Of a DNA stretch of 64,000 nt, positions 8,618-19,055 are shown piece after piece. The number at the start of each line of letters is the position of its first letter. The stretch's first letter is position 1. The position numbers and the translations under genes are program-made. The DNA comes from Chrysophaeum taylorii (taxonomy: Eukaryota > Sar > Pelagophyceae > Pelagomonadales > Pelagomonadaceae), in the NCBI GenBank assembly GCA_029834535.1, contig JAQMWT010000009.1:124001-188000 (forward strand). The letters are read 5' to 3'. Below the pieces are notes generated by a model that worked only from the letters and a program-made list of their open reading frames with translations, did not search any database and was not told where the DNA came from.

Positions 8618-9700
8618 ATGATGCACCCCCGCTGCTGCTGGCTACCCACCACCACCCTGCTCCTCAAGGGCAGCACGACGCCGCGGCGTCTCGCTCGCGC
8701 GCTATCTATCCAGAGTAACGAAAAAAAAGCCGTGCTCGTCACGGGAAGCAAGGGACAAATTGGCACCGAACTCGTGGAATATTTGAGGGGACAGTACCCA
8801 AAAGTCATTGCCACAGACATTCGCGGCGGCGACCACTACCTCGACGTGTCCGCCAAGGACACTACCCTCCTCGAGCGGCTGGTGGTCGAGAACGATGTGG
8901 GCTGCGTCGTCCACCTCGCTGCCGTGCTCTCGGCGGCAGCCGAAAGAGACGCGGCCGCCGCGCTGCGCGTGAACAACGGTGGCACCGAGATGGTCCTCGA
9001 GGTGGCGCGCCGCCACGCGCTCCGCGTCTTCGTGCCGTCGTCCATTGCCGTCTACGGCGCGGGCACGCCCAAGCGCGCCCGCGAAAACTCGCCCGCGCGC
9101 CCGTCGACTATTTACGGCGTTTCAAAGGTCTACGGCGAAATGCTCGGCGAATACTACCACGAACGACACGGCCTCGACTTTCGCTCTCTCCGCATTCCTG
9201 GTGTCATCTCAAGCAAGGCAATGCCCGGCGGCGGCACTACCGACTGGGCGGTAGAGATTTTCTACGACGCGATCCGCCGCTCGAGATACTCGTGTTTCTT
9301 GTCCCCGACGACATCCTTGCCGATGGTCTACATCGACGATCTCATCAAGGGAATTGCCACCTTCATCCAAGTCCCGCGCTCGCGCCTCGCGCGCTCGACC
9401 TACAACGTCGGTGCCTTTTCCGTTTCCCCGGCAAACCTCGCCGAAGCGATCCGCGCCGAGCTCCCGTTCGACTGCGACTACCGGATATCGGCCCTTCGCC
9501 AAGCGATCGCCGATACGTGGCCAGAGTCCCTCGACGATTCGGCAGCCCGCCGCGATTGGGACTGGAATCCTACCTTCGACCTGCGCGCGACCACTACGAC
9601 GATGATCGAATTGCTTTCCAACCGCCTCGCTTCCGCCGAACGCGCTATCTCCCTGCGCCCACACCACCCCGTCGCCACCCTTGTTGCCGCGTCGACTTGA
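8618..9700 (+). CDS. TDH: L-threonine 3-dehydrogenase (SDR/epimerase type), mitochondrial
   Basis: 360 residues. Oxidises L-threonine to 2-amino-3-oxobutyrate with NAD+. It belongs to the short-chain, UDP-galactose-epimerase-like TDH group used by animals and some bacteria, not the zinc medium-chain enzymes. Visible: dinucleotide loop VTGSKGQIG (41-49), TDIRGGDHYLDV, HLAAVLSA, catalytic Ser in VPSSIAVYG (141/142), YGVSK (Tyr166, Lys170), then the RIPGVIS and ALPMVYIDDL-like segments typical of TDH. The N-terminus (MMHPRCCWLPTTTLLLKG...RRLARALS) fits a mitochondrial presequence. The frame is open upstream to 8483, but I use the first ATG at 8618. Pathway partner of the divergent gene at 7257-8492. 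Confidence 0.92.
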   Translation: MMHPRCCWLPTTTLLLKGSTTPRRLARALSIQSNEKKAVLVTGSKGQIGTELVEYLRGQYPKVIATDIRGGDHYLDVSAKDTTLLERLVVENDVGCVVHLAAVLSAAAERDAAAALRVNNGGTEMVLEVARRHALRVFVPSSIAVYGAGTPKRARENSPARPSTIYGVSKVYGEMLGEYYHERHGLDFRSLRIPGVISSKAMPGGGTTDWAVEIFYDAIRRSRYSCFLSPTTSLPMVYIDDLIKGIATFIQVPRSRLARSTYNVGAFSVSPANLAEAIRAELPFDCDYRISALRQAIADTWPESLDDSAARRDWDWNPTFDLRATTTTMIELLSNRLASAERAISLRPHHPVATLVAAST

Positions 9701-10801
9701 CAATAATACTCTTCTTTTGCGAAACGAGGGGTCATTCCAACTTCCCTTTCCTTTATATTTAATTCGCCCTCGTTTTTCGTAGTAATTATGAAGGGAAAGT
9801 GTCCTCTTCTCCTTTGAGGAGGAAAGGAAGAAGCCTCTCTCTCTCTCTCTCTCTGGCGTGCTACTTCGACGACGCACGCACGCAGGCAGGCAGCTATGGG
9901 GAAAGAAATCGGCTGAGCAGATTTCAAGTCCCGCGCATCCTGTTCTCGTTGTGCACCGACGATGATGCGGTTAAAAACCACCTGCTTCGCTCTCTATACC
10001 CCGCGACCTTTGATTCCGCCGGTTCGTCGTGCATACCATGATACCAACATTTTAAATGTGTTTTCCTGAATGATAGCCTGCCTTGCGTCCTTGGTGGCTT
10101 GTATAAGGAGGGAAGTGGTGTATTGGCGTCGTCGGACTCGTAGTAGAGATGTCGATATGGTGTCGGTTCCCGCTTCCATCCCCCTTTAAGATTCACAAAT
10201 AATGCGCGCGCTTTCGCGCGCTGTCCGGGGCGACTAGCGCTCTAGACGAAGTTGCTAGCGGGGGAAGGTCGCCATCACTCGCCACCTCGAAGAACGACTC
10301 TCGCCATGGCAGCACGCACAGCTGTAGGATGAGAAGGGATAGCCGCCAGTCGGAGATCCCGGCTAACTAACTACGGCATTGCGGTCCGCCGCCGCCGCCG
10401 CCGCAGACCGGCAGATTCGACCAATCCCCCAATGGTATCGGTTTCAGACGCCACCACCACCACCGACCGTAATCAAGAGCGTTGTCCAGAGCGGGAAATA
10501 TCGAAGGTACACGAGCGGGAGAGACCAAGGCAATAAAGGGTAAGCCCGGTCGTCTCGTTCGCGGTCGATGACGATGAAGAGTCCTATCTCGCAAAAAAAC
10601 CCAAGACCCGACTCGATTTGAGGGGGGGGCTTCTTCGGGTCGTCGATTGCCTCATTGAGGAGAGTGTCATTGACCCCCCACTTCTTCACCCAACCTTACG
10701 TTTCTCCTCCTATTACACTTTTCCTTTACGCGTCGTCAACTGTCGCCGTTCGCTTTGCGGGTTGTGGCGCGGAACGATTGTTACACAGAGTGGAGTGTGC
10801 G
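9701..10801. other. Intergenic stretch without a recognised gene
   Basis: About 1.1 kb. It holds a (TC)n tract near 9834-9854, a strong GCGCGCG-CTTT-CGCGCGC hairpin near 10204-10221 and a (CCG)n tract near 10388-10402. Short open frames do not look coding, and I found no tRNA or other RNA gene. Confidence 0.5.
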
Positions 10802-11299
10802 CTAGACAGCAGCGTCATCGACCTCACAATCGAGGATCGACTTTTTCGGATTCAGAATATCGTCGTTGCACATCAAAACTCTCTGCGCTCGCAAATAGCG
10901 TATTTTCTTGGCCTGCTCCATTGCCTCCTCATACGTCATGCCCTCCATCGTCGCGAACGCGTCGGTCCCGAGAAACCTCCTGAAGCGTTCGATGAGCGAG
11001 AGGTTGGAATCGAACGCGTCGTCGTCGTCGAGGTCGACGTTTTCCCTTTCGACCGATTGGCGCGGGCTGCACTCGGCGGCGGCGGCGGCGGGATAGACGT
11101 CGAATTCGAAATAGGAATCGTCGTCAGTTATGTCGAAATCGTAGGTTTCGGCGCCTCCGACGATCTCGCTTGGAGACGCCGGCGTCCGAATAAAGTCCGC
11201 GGTGTCGCCAGAAGCCGAGCTTTCGTGATGATCTTTCGACGCGTCCACACACACCAGCGATGTTGGCGCCTCAAATAGGATGTTTATCGTGCGAGACAT
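10802..11299 (-). CDS. Hypothetical acidic protein, 165 aa
   Basis: 165 residues from an ATG at 11299, acidic (two Asp clusters, residues about 55-60 and 93-97) with an alanine run near 70. The C-terminal third is helical and basic/neutral (ERFRRFLGTDAF, EEAMEQAKKIRYLRAQRV). No known domain is recognised. It is divergent from the gene at 11348 with only 48 nt between start codons, so the two are probably regulated together. The 3' side opens into the 1.1-kb gene-free stretch. Confidence 0.55.
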   Translation of the reverse strand: MSRTINILFEAPTSLVCVDASKDHHESSASGDTADFIRTPASPSEIVGGAETYDFDITDDDSYFEFDVYPAAAAAECSPRQSVERENVDLDDDDAFDSNLSLIERFRRFLGTDAFATMEGMTYEEAMEQAKKIRYLRAQRVLMCNDDILNPKKSILDCEVDDAAV

Positions 11300-11347
11300 C
11301 GTTGTTTCGAACGTAACGGTAGTGACGTCATTTTAGGAAGGCTAGGT

Positions 11348-13624
11348 ATGTCTGAAGCGAGCAGCATCATGGAGGCGTCCGCCGCGCATAGCTTGGCCTC
11401 GACGGCCGCGGCGACGGCACGCAGGGTGTCGAGGACGGCAACGCGTGCGATGACGACAGCCAACAACGCCCTCGAGAAAGTGCGAAGACGCAAAGCCGGA
11501 CCATCGGATGAGGTTACTGTCCTCAAGGAGTGGGACTCGACGGAAGTACAAGTCGACGTGCTCTGCCCGTGCAGCATTTCGGTGCTGCGAAAGAAGTTGG
11601 CCGGCGCGATGACTTCGTCCGAAGACCAAACAGTGGTTGAGCCGACGTCGCTCGTCCTCGTGTTCCGCGGGAGGCTCCTGCGCGACGAGGAAAACGTCCC
11701 CGAGGCTTGTTTCGACGCGGACAACGATGATCCCAAACGCGAACCGCACGAGATATGGGTCTCTCGACGCCGCGTGATACATCTCGACGGCCAGCGGGAT
11801 ACTCGACGCGATGCCCCGGCAGACGCGACCGGTCATCAATCGCTTTTCGAAGCACCAGCAGCAGCAGCAGCAGAGACCACGGAGACGGAGTCCTTCTTGG
11901 ATGGGGCGTCGAAGCAAACCATGAGTTCTGGCAGCCGACGATGGCCGCCGCACTTCGACGTCGAGGCAGAGCTAGCTCGCGTAGGCTGCGGCCACGTCGC
12001 GGCGGCGCTCGACGAGGAAGGGTATGGGGACAGCGGAGCGTTCGCGCTCCTAACCGACGACATTCTTGCTGAACGGCCATTTTATTTTTCCAGAGGTGTT
12101 CGGCGAAAGATTCTAAACGTCGCTCGCGTCGTTAAAGAAAAAGAAGAAAAAGTACCAAGTTCGATCCTGGAAGAGATGGCGGCGACAAACGAGAACAACA
12201 TGCCCAAAGAACAGGGCGGGGCCTACACGACAGACAACAATCTCTTCTTCGACAGTCGGAGTGAGGTAAAGAAATTCTGGAGAAAAGCACGCGCCGTCGT
12301 GGACGTGGGTTCCTGGAGTCACGCCGGATACGATTCGACGAGAAGATCCGGCGTTCCCTGGCTAGGCTCGACCGACATGGGGAAGTCGGTCCCGGCCATC
12401 TATGTGGACGGCATTAGCTTGCAAGATCGCCTCAACGAGCTCCTTCAGCCGGTCGTCGTCTCGGCGTACGGTGTCGACTCGTCGATGTCGTCATCGACCA
12501 GGACTGGCCAGGCCGAGACTGTTGAGGCGCTCGAGAGGGTACTGACTCAGGCCTTGGACGACCGCGATCAGTTGCGTGCAATGCTCGATGCGAACGACCA
12601 GGTTGGGTCGATCTCCCCAACCAGTTCCGCGTCGCGCTCCTTCAGACCAGCAGCAGCAGCAGCAGCAGCCTTGGAAAATGACTCGCACACCAAGTCCCGA
12701 TTCTACGAAGAGATGTCGCGAGAAGCCATGATCCACAGGCTCGCGATGTGTCTCTATGACAGCGCCGCCGCGCATCGACCTCCGCCGAGCGAGCAAAAAT
12801 CCTTGCCCGAGAGTCGCGCCATCAAGCAGATCATTGACAAGCAAGCAGAAGAAAAACGCACCAATCTCGTCGAAAGAGCCCTGCACGTAGTTGTCAAGCG
12901 CACCGGACTCATGCCTCGCTCTCAAAAACTCGTCGACACTATCCGCAAACGCCCAGATTGCAACCTCGACCAGTTCGATCTCCCCGCTGATCACGTCAAA
13001 CCACCTAAAGCGTCTGATCGTCCCTACTGCTGCGACAAGCACGCTAAGCGCGCGCGCAATAGACTAGCTGATCTCGGCGAAAGGCATCGCGACCAAGCGC
13101 GCGATAAGATGCGACGCTTCTTCGAAACGCATGGCGCGTGCCACCCGACTTACGATGACCTCCGCGTCCACATTATCTCCATCCTTGAGCCGCGGGCACA
13201 ACACAACGACCAGGTGCCCGCCGCTTCGTCCTCAAATAGCCTGGGTGAAGAACAAGAGTCGTTATCAACAGTCGTCGAAGAGCTGCTCGAACCAACGAAA
13301 TGCCGCGAGGGCGCGCTCTTGGGTGCGGCTCCGTACGATAGACAACAGGTCATCGACGCCGTCGGCCTAGCCGCAGCGGCGGCGATCATCAAGCGCGTCA
13401 ATCCTGTCGAACTAAACAACGTGCTCTCACTGATACGGGCGCGCGATTCCGCACGTCCTGCCATCCATATTTCGGACGCTGACCACGGGAGCTCCGTCTT
13501 GTTTACGACGTGGGGCTTGCACCAAGCGCTCGACGACCATGCTCGCGCCCTCGAGCTCCTTGTTGAGTTCCGAAATTCCGGCCTACTCCAGGGATCAACG
13601 CAGTCAATTTGTGTGCAAAAGTGA
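11348..13624 (+). CDS. Large protein with ubiquitin-like and SAM-like folds
   Basis: 758 residues, uncharacterised. Two folds are suggested by pattern. Residues about 52-140 resemble a ubiquitin-like beta-grasp: strand EVTVLKEW, strand EVQVDVLC, helix ISVLRKKLAGAM, then LVLVFRGRLLRDEENV, which matches the FxGxxLxDxxxL turn of ubiquitin-like domains. Residues about 200-262 resemble a SAM domain (AELARVGCGHVAAALDEEG, LLTDDILAE, VRRKILNVAR). A Gln/Ala run and a long charged helical half follow. A ubiquitin-like plus SAM pairing would suit a scaffold, but no function is assigned. Divergent from 10802-11299. Confidence 0.65.
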   Translation: MSEASSIMEASAAHSLASTAAATARRVSRTATRAMTTANNALEKVRRRKAGPSDEVTVLKEWDSTEVQVDVLCPCSISVLRKKLAGAMTSSEDQTVVEPTSLVLVFRGRLLRDEENVPEACFDADNDDPKREPHEIWVSRRRVIHLDGQRDTRRDAPADATGHQSLFEAPAAAAAETTETESFLDGASKQTMSSGSRRWPPHFDVEAELARVGCGHVAAALDEEGYGDSGAFALLTDDILAERPFYFSRGVRRKILNVARVVKEKEEKVPSSILEEMAATNENNMPKEQGGAYTTDNNLFFDSRSEVKKFWRKARAVVDVGSWSHAGYDSTRRSGVPWLGSTDMGKSVPAIYVDGISLQDRLNELLQPVVVSAYGVDSSMSSSTRTGQAETVEALERVLTQALDDRDQLRAMLDANDQVGSISPTSSASRSFRPAAAAAAALENDSHTKSRFYEEMSREAMIHRLAMCLYDSAAAHRPPPSEQKSLPESRAIKQIIDKQAEEKRTNLVERALHVVVKRTGLMPRSQKLVDTIRKRPDCNLDQFDLPADHVKPPKASDRPYCCDKHAKRARNRLADLGERHRDQARDKMRRFFETHGACHPTYDDLRVHIISILEPRAQHNDQVPAASSSNSLGEEQESLSTVVEELLEPTKCREGALLGAAPYDRQQVIDAVGLAAAAAIIKRVNPVELNNVLSLIRARDSARPAIHISDADHGSSVLFTTWGLHQALDDHARALELLVEFRNSGLLQGSTQSICVQK

Positions 13625-16600
13625 TCGCACACTCAGCTGCAACAGATTCGTGGGTCGTCTGTTTACCCAGGTTCCTCTGTGTGCGAAACTTCTTCCTAGC
13701 TCTGACCCCAAAAAAAACCGCCGTCCTCGGGAAAAAAACTCTTTGGCGTTATGTCTAGCATGGCCGTGCTGGCTACGCTGACCGAGCATGCTGGCTGCTT
13801 CTTAGGGAGGAAGGAAAGAAGGAAGGAAATGTGCTGCCGCCGCGCTGAATGTTAGACTTGCTGTGTGTGCAAACGAAAGAAAGACATTTTTGGTTTGACG
13901 GGCGGAATCTTATTCATAGTTAATGTCACGAGTCTTGTTGCTGAGGTAGCGCATTTTTCGGGTCTTTTCCTGGGCTCTGGACAGAATTTGGCCCCGAAAC
14001 GAGTGGTCTCGCTGTCGTACGCACTTTTTCTTCACGTATTTCCGATTGCGTAGATCAAGCCAAAGACAAGCACCAAGTCAATCTCGACGAACAGTCAAGG
14101 AGTGACGTGAAAAGGTCCAAAGACGTGATTAGCACCCTCGGAACTGCTCGGTTAACTCGGTGCTGCTGAGCTGCGGTGTCTTTTCTCTCTGGTCTAGCTC
14201 CCGCTGCGTTGCGTATTTGAAACTGCAGACGGCCCAGGAACCTGGCTGTTTTGTGCCACTCGCTGAGACTAGCCGTTCTTTCTCACGCACGGCGTCAAGC
14301 ACGGTCGAACTCCCCACTCATTAGGAAAGCAGGCGATTTTGTTCATGAACTTTGAAAGGGTGGCTCAAATCTCAGGAGATCGCAATTTGAGAATCGCGAG
14401 GAGGAGAACCAATTTGTGGCGACAGGGAAGGCGGGGAATGGACCGTAGGCACTCGATTTTTTGCGCTGGCAACAAACGAAATTGCCTCGCCACAGTGAAA
14501 GAGGGAGATGATTGTGGCTCGCACCGCAGCGGATCGAACCAGAGTGGCGAGAAGACTTGATTCGTCGCACCAACGCGGAATTCCACTTGAAAAGGCAGCA
14601 ATCAGTCGAATTGGGCGCAACTGCGACGAAAGCATTGCCTCGCCACTTCAAAAGGAAGCGATGGTGTCAAACAGCAGTGGATCGAACCAGAACAGCGAGG
14701 AGAATCGATTGCGGCGGCGGCACCAACGCTGAATGCGACCGGAAAGGGCAGCAATCAGTCGAGTTCTGTGAGTGGCGGGAACCACGAACGCGAGTGGCTT
14801 CGATTCTAGAGACGACCGGTCGGGAGACGAGGCTTGCGATGAAGAGGGCCGAGGAGTCACGTCACCTAGGGGACCGATCTGGGTCGGCCCGGCTGCGATC
14901 AGTCATACTTCGTGAAGATGCGACCGATTTTCGCTTGCAGTTTGCTGGCACGCTGACGTCCCCGGAGAGGTCTGAACTGCGGAAAGGCGCATAAAAGTCG
15001 TCTGTCTGCAAAAGCGCTGGTCAATTCGAGTTGACTCGACTCTTTTCATGCTGTCCTTTCTCCAGACTCTCTTTCGATGCTGCCCCCGCATCGAATGCTC
15101 TCTCTCTGCTATCTCGTCGCCTCCGGATCCACCGGCCCTTCGTCGACACCGGATTCACCCATCATTTGTGGCGAGGCTCTCCCGCGCGCCGCAAGTTAAT
15201 CGTTCAATCCCGGTCGTCCCAGCCTAGGCAGTACGTTTTGTTCGTCGTTCGCCTGGATGTGGCGGCGGAGGTTCCAAATGACAATGGCCTCATCGTTCTG
15301 TCTCTTTTCTTCATTACCGAATGCACAACTTCTAGCGTGTCTATCCCGGTTTACCGGAGGAGGCCCGCGAATGACTGACTCTCGAGAAATCCAGAGGACG
15401 TCATCGATACGGTCCTTCGTCTGGAACAATGCGGCGATTCGTGAAGAAGACGAGTAAGGTCTGATGGTCGTTCCATGCTGACTCGACGAGCTTCTCGTTG
15501 CGCGCCTGACGTGCCTCGTTCATAGTGCTGACTTTGAGGTCCGACTCGACCTCGACCCGCGAATGCTCGTACTGGAGTCTGGGAGGATCCGACGTCGAGC
15601 CTCAATTCGACGGTAAAGTAAGCATCGACGACACGCGTGCCCTCGCAGCAGAGATGCACCGTCTCGAGGTCCTTCGCTGATAACTTGGTCTTCTTGGGAG
15701 CCGATAGAGGTAAAGAGCTGGTGGTTGCCATTTGATGACTCGTCGATGTGCAACGACGGCCCGGGGTGCGACACCGTGCGTCAGGACGGCTCGGTTGCCT
15801 GGTTGTTGTGCGCCGCGCAAAAAAACGTCAAAGACGAGAGAAGCGCAGCAAGAAAATTAATTTCTCGAACATCGCCCGAGTTCAGCCGTCGAGGCTGTTC
15901 GCGTTCGCCAGAGGTACGAGACCCTCGACGCCACAAGATGTCTATGTCCATCAAACGCGTCTCACGCGATACGGACATGAAATCCTGCCTGAACGACACT
16001 ACCGACGGGCTCGGCATTGAAGAATCTCCGATCAAGTGGGTCGCCCAACGAGGTAGCGTCTCGAGTGCCCTCTGCGTTCGCTCGAGGAGCTGGCCCTTTC
16101 GTCGAGAGAGCGATTCCTAAAATCATTCCGAGCAAAATCAAGAATGATGACGTTCAGCTCGTCCTCGCGCCCCACGAGCTCCTCGGTTTTGCTCGATCGA
16201 AAGCGTACTCGACGGAGCAACGGCCTCCCGAAGGGCCGGAATCGAAGGAACCTTCGATGGCGGTCGATTCGATTCTTTACAGTCGGCGAAGGAAGCAAGC
16301 ACAATGCGATTCAGTTTCACTGACAACAGAGAACGGCGACGACAAGAACCGGCGTCGACAAAGAATGCAACGGTTGGATCGACGACGACGACGGTGGCGA
16401 CAAAAAGTTCCACCGGCCCGAAAATTAAGACGGGCGCGGCGACGGAAAACAACGACGATCGATTCGATAGTGGAGTGACGGGCCGTTCGGCACGGACGTT
16501 GACTGGGCCCACGTCGGATCTTTTCGGCCACAATTGCGATCGCGTCGGGGAGGCCGACGGCAGTAGTCAGATAATTTTTCGAGCGTCTTCGCCGGGACAC

Positions 16601-19055
16601 TCTTCTTCTTCAAGGCCTTCGCGTCGTCGTATCCGATCAGCTCCACGACCTTGCGCGCGATGATGACGGCGCCGAACAGCGTCGGGACGCCTGTTAAATT
16701 GCCGCCGCCGCCACCGGCGTCTCGTCTCCCGCTCAAGCCGCCGCAGGGCCGCCCGCTTCGGGAGTCGCTACCAAAGCCACGACTATCTGTCGTCGTCGTC
16801 GTTAAGGGCCTGTGCGGGATTAGAAACTCGGCGAAGAAAGCACACACGCACGGATCGGCGGACGGTGCCTCCGCTCTGTTGCCGCGGCGTACCGTGTTTC
16901 GTCGACTTCTTTCGAGGAGGAAAACGTTGAACCGAGTCAAGAGTTATTAAGCCTAAGGAAAAAAAAATGTCACTTTTCTGAGGTCGTCTGTCGACAGGAC
17001 GGAAGCGACAACGCTGCGCTGACTCCCTGCATCATTGATGGGACTAGCCAGTAGTAGCGGGAAAAAGCCCAAGGTACAACCAACAGAATTGGGCCGGGAG
17101 CCGGGCTACTAGAATGGAGAGGCAAGAGGCGAACGAGACGAGGACAGGGGGTGCCGTCGCTGGTAGTTACGGAGGTAGTTAGTTATAAGTCGACTCAGGG
17201 ATGCCGTTAGGGGTCGATTTGATGATGATGATGTCACAGGCGACGTTGCGCGTGTTACATTGGGTGTGACGCAACAGAGTTTTTGCTGATTCCGTAGCCC
17301 TCGTAAAACCAGGAGCGCATAGTTTGTTTCATCGAGGGGATATCCCCTTGATTTCATGGAGGACGCCACGGTTTCGTGGGATGACCCCTAAGCACGGACC
17401 GAAGTTTTGGGGTTCTTAATCTACTCGCACTAGCGTCAGGAGGTGAACACAGCACGCTTCGCCCGGCCGACAACGTATAGATTTATTGAGTCCACAACAT
17501 GTGGTCTTTGTGGTGGTAAGGAGTTTCATATTGGGAGGAAGGAGTTCTGAAGGCAGGCGGCCGTAGTATATGTAAGCCGGGATTTGCCTACCACCCGAAC
17601 AAAAAACACCGCATTCGGAAGGGGGGCGGGCGAAAAATTCACCTGTGGCTGGTCCGGCGATGAGTGCCGTAATATTTTTTTTCCCAGCGCTCTCACGAAT
17701 CATTCCGAACTCCACACTATTTTTTCTAATATTCGCCGCGGCTTATTCTAAAAGGAAAAGCAGAAGAACCTGCTCGACTCCAACGGAAAAGGAGACGCAA
17801 GCCACTACTACAAAAGGAGAGAGAATCCACGCCATCCTCGACGCTGATGATAGACGTGAACAGCGGAGGCGACGACGTCGAGAGAGAAAGTGAGTCGGCA
17901 CACTCCCCCAGACTCCCCGCCAAAGACCGTTCCTCTAGCGGTTGTTCTCGAGGGTAGTCGACGTGGAACCGCTCTCGAAAAGGCAGCCGAGCGTCGGGGA
18001 GCCATATCGTCTTCAAGGAGGAGAGCGATTTTTTATCGTGCGATTTCTTGAAGTTATGCGCTTGGCACGTCGAATGACGCGAAGGCCCTTCGATGAGAGG
18101 AGCCCAAACAAAACTCATCGATAGACGGGTTTCTCAGTTTGTCCCAGATCGACACCGGAATATCCTTATTCTTCGACAGACAGTTTTGTTTTTTCAACGA
18201 GGAGGAAGAGTCCACGACGAAAAATCACAAAGACCAGACGGCTGTTGATGCCCGCACGGCGTAGTCGAACTATCGGACGACTGTCGATGGCATTCCCCTG
18301 GAGCTTTGACGCCATCTGGTCGCACGACACGCACCTTCAAGTCTTCGGAACCGCTGCTTGTTTCCAACATTATTGACGACGACGACGGTTGAAAACACAA
18401 CTCTGGCGATTCCGCGGATCTTCCAGGCGGGCGGGGCTCGTCTTTATGCACGAGATCGAAAAGAAAAGAATCGGGTGTTGTAAAAAAGTGCAAAGGAGGA
18501 CAGCGAGATAAGCAAAGCGATTGGCACCGTCTGTGCAGCTTCAAATACGCAACGTAGCGGGAACTAACCAGAGAGAAAAAAACATCGCATCGAGCAGTTT
18601 CGACAGCGTCACTTCTTTGGGCCATCATTTTGCGTCTCTTTGACAGTTCGTCGAGGTTGCTAGGGCATGTTCCTTGTCGAGCGCAATTGAAATTAGAAGA
18701 AAAGTGCGTACGACGACAGCGAGAGATAAAGCGATAGCCATTCTTTTTTTTTAACACCAAATTCAGTTCAGAGCCCAACAAGAAAGGCCGCCGCCCGCCC
18801 AAAAATGCTCTCTACCTCAGCAACAAGATACTTGGGGCATTTGTGAATGCAAGCTAATGATGAAAGAAGTACACAATTCGAGGTGGAACAACACAGGTGC
18901 TTGTGCAGGAACTAGGTGGAAAGAGACGGCAAAGTTTGGGCAAGCGTCATATAAAATTATAATAATAATAATAGGATTATGAGTTTTGTGCTCAATAATT
19001 CATGGATTCTTCGAGCCACAACCTAGTTCTGTCGGAGCCTTTGCGGGATCAACGA
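13625..19055. other. 5.4-kb stretch without a recognised gene
   Basis: Codon bias drops here, and open frames on both strands are short and unconvincing. The longest, near 18194-18802 (minus, 202 codons), 14512-14994 (plus) and 16425-16940 (minus), show no family I recognise. Poly-A/T runs and stop codons are frequent. I found no tRNA, rRNA or reverse-transcriptase-like motif. It may be decayed mobile DNA: one degenerate tandem repeat lies at 14481-14770. Confidence 0.5.
14481..14775. repeat. Degenerate tandem repeat, period about 153 nt
   Basis: Two diverged units start at about 14481 and 14634. Shared landmarks in the same order are ATTGCCTCGCCAC, GGATCGAACCAGA, GGCGAG/AGCGAG, GCACCAACGC and GGCAGCAATCAGTCGA. 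The units are not coding in any shared frame, and the GGTTCGATCC complement is not part of a tRNA fold. Confidence 0.5.

Noticed and set aside
14520-14700. GGTTCGATCC complements resembling a tRNA B box
   Set aside because: Neighbouring bases do not form a T-stem or acceptor stem, and no anticodon arm can be found.
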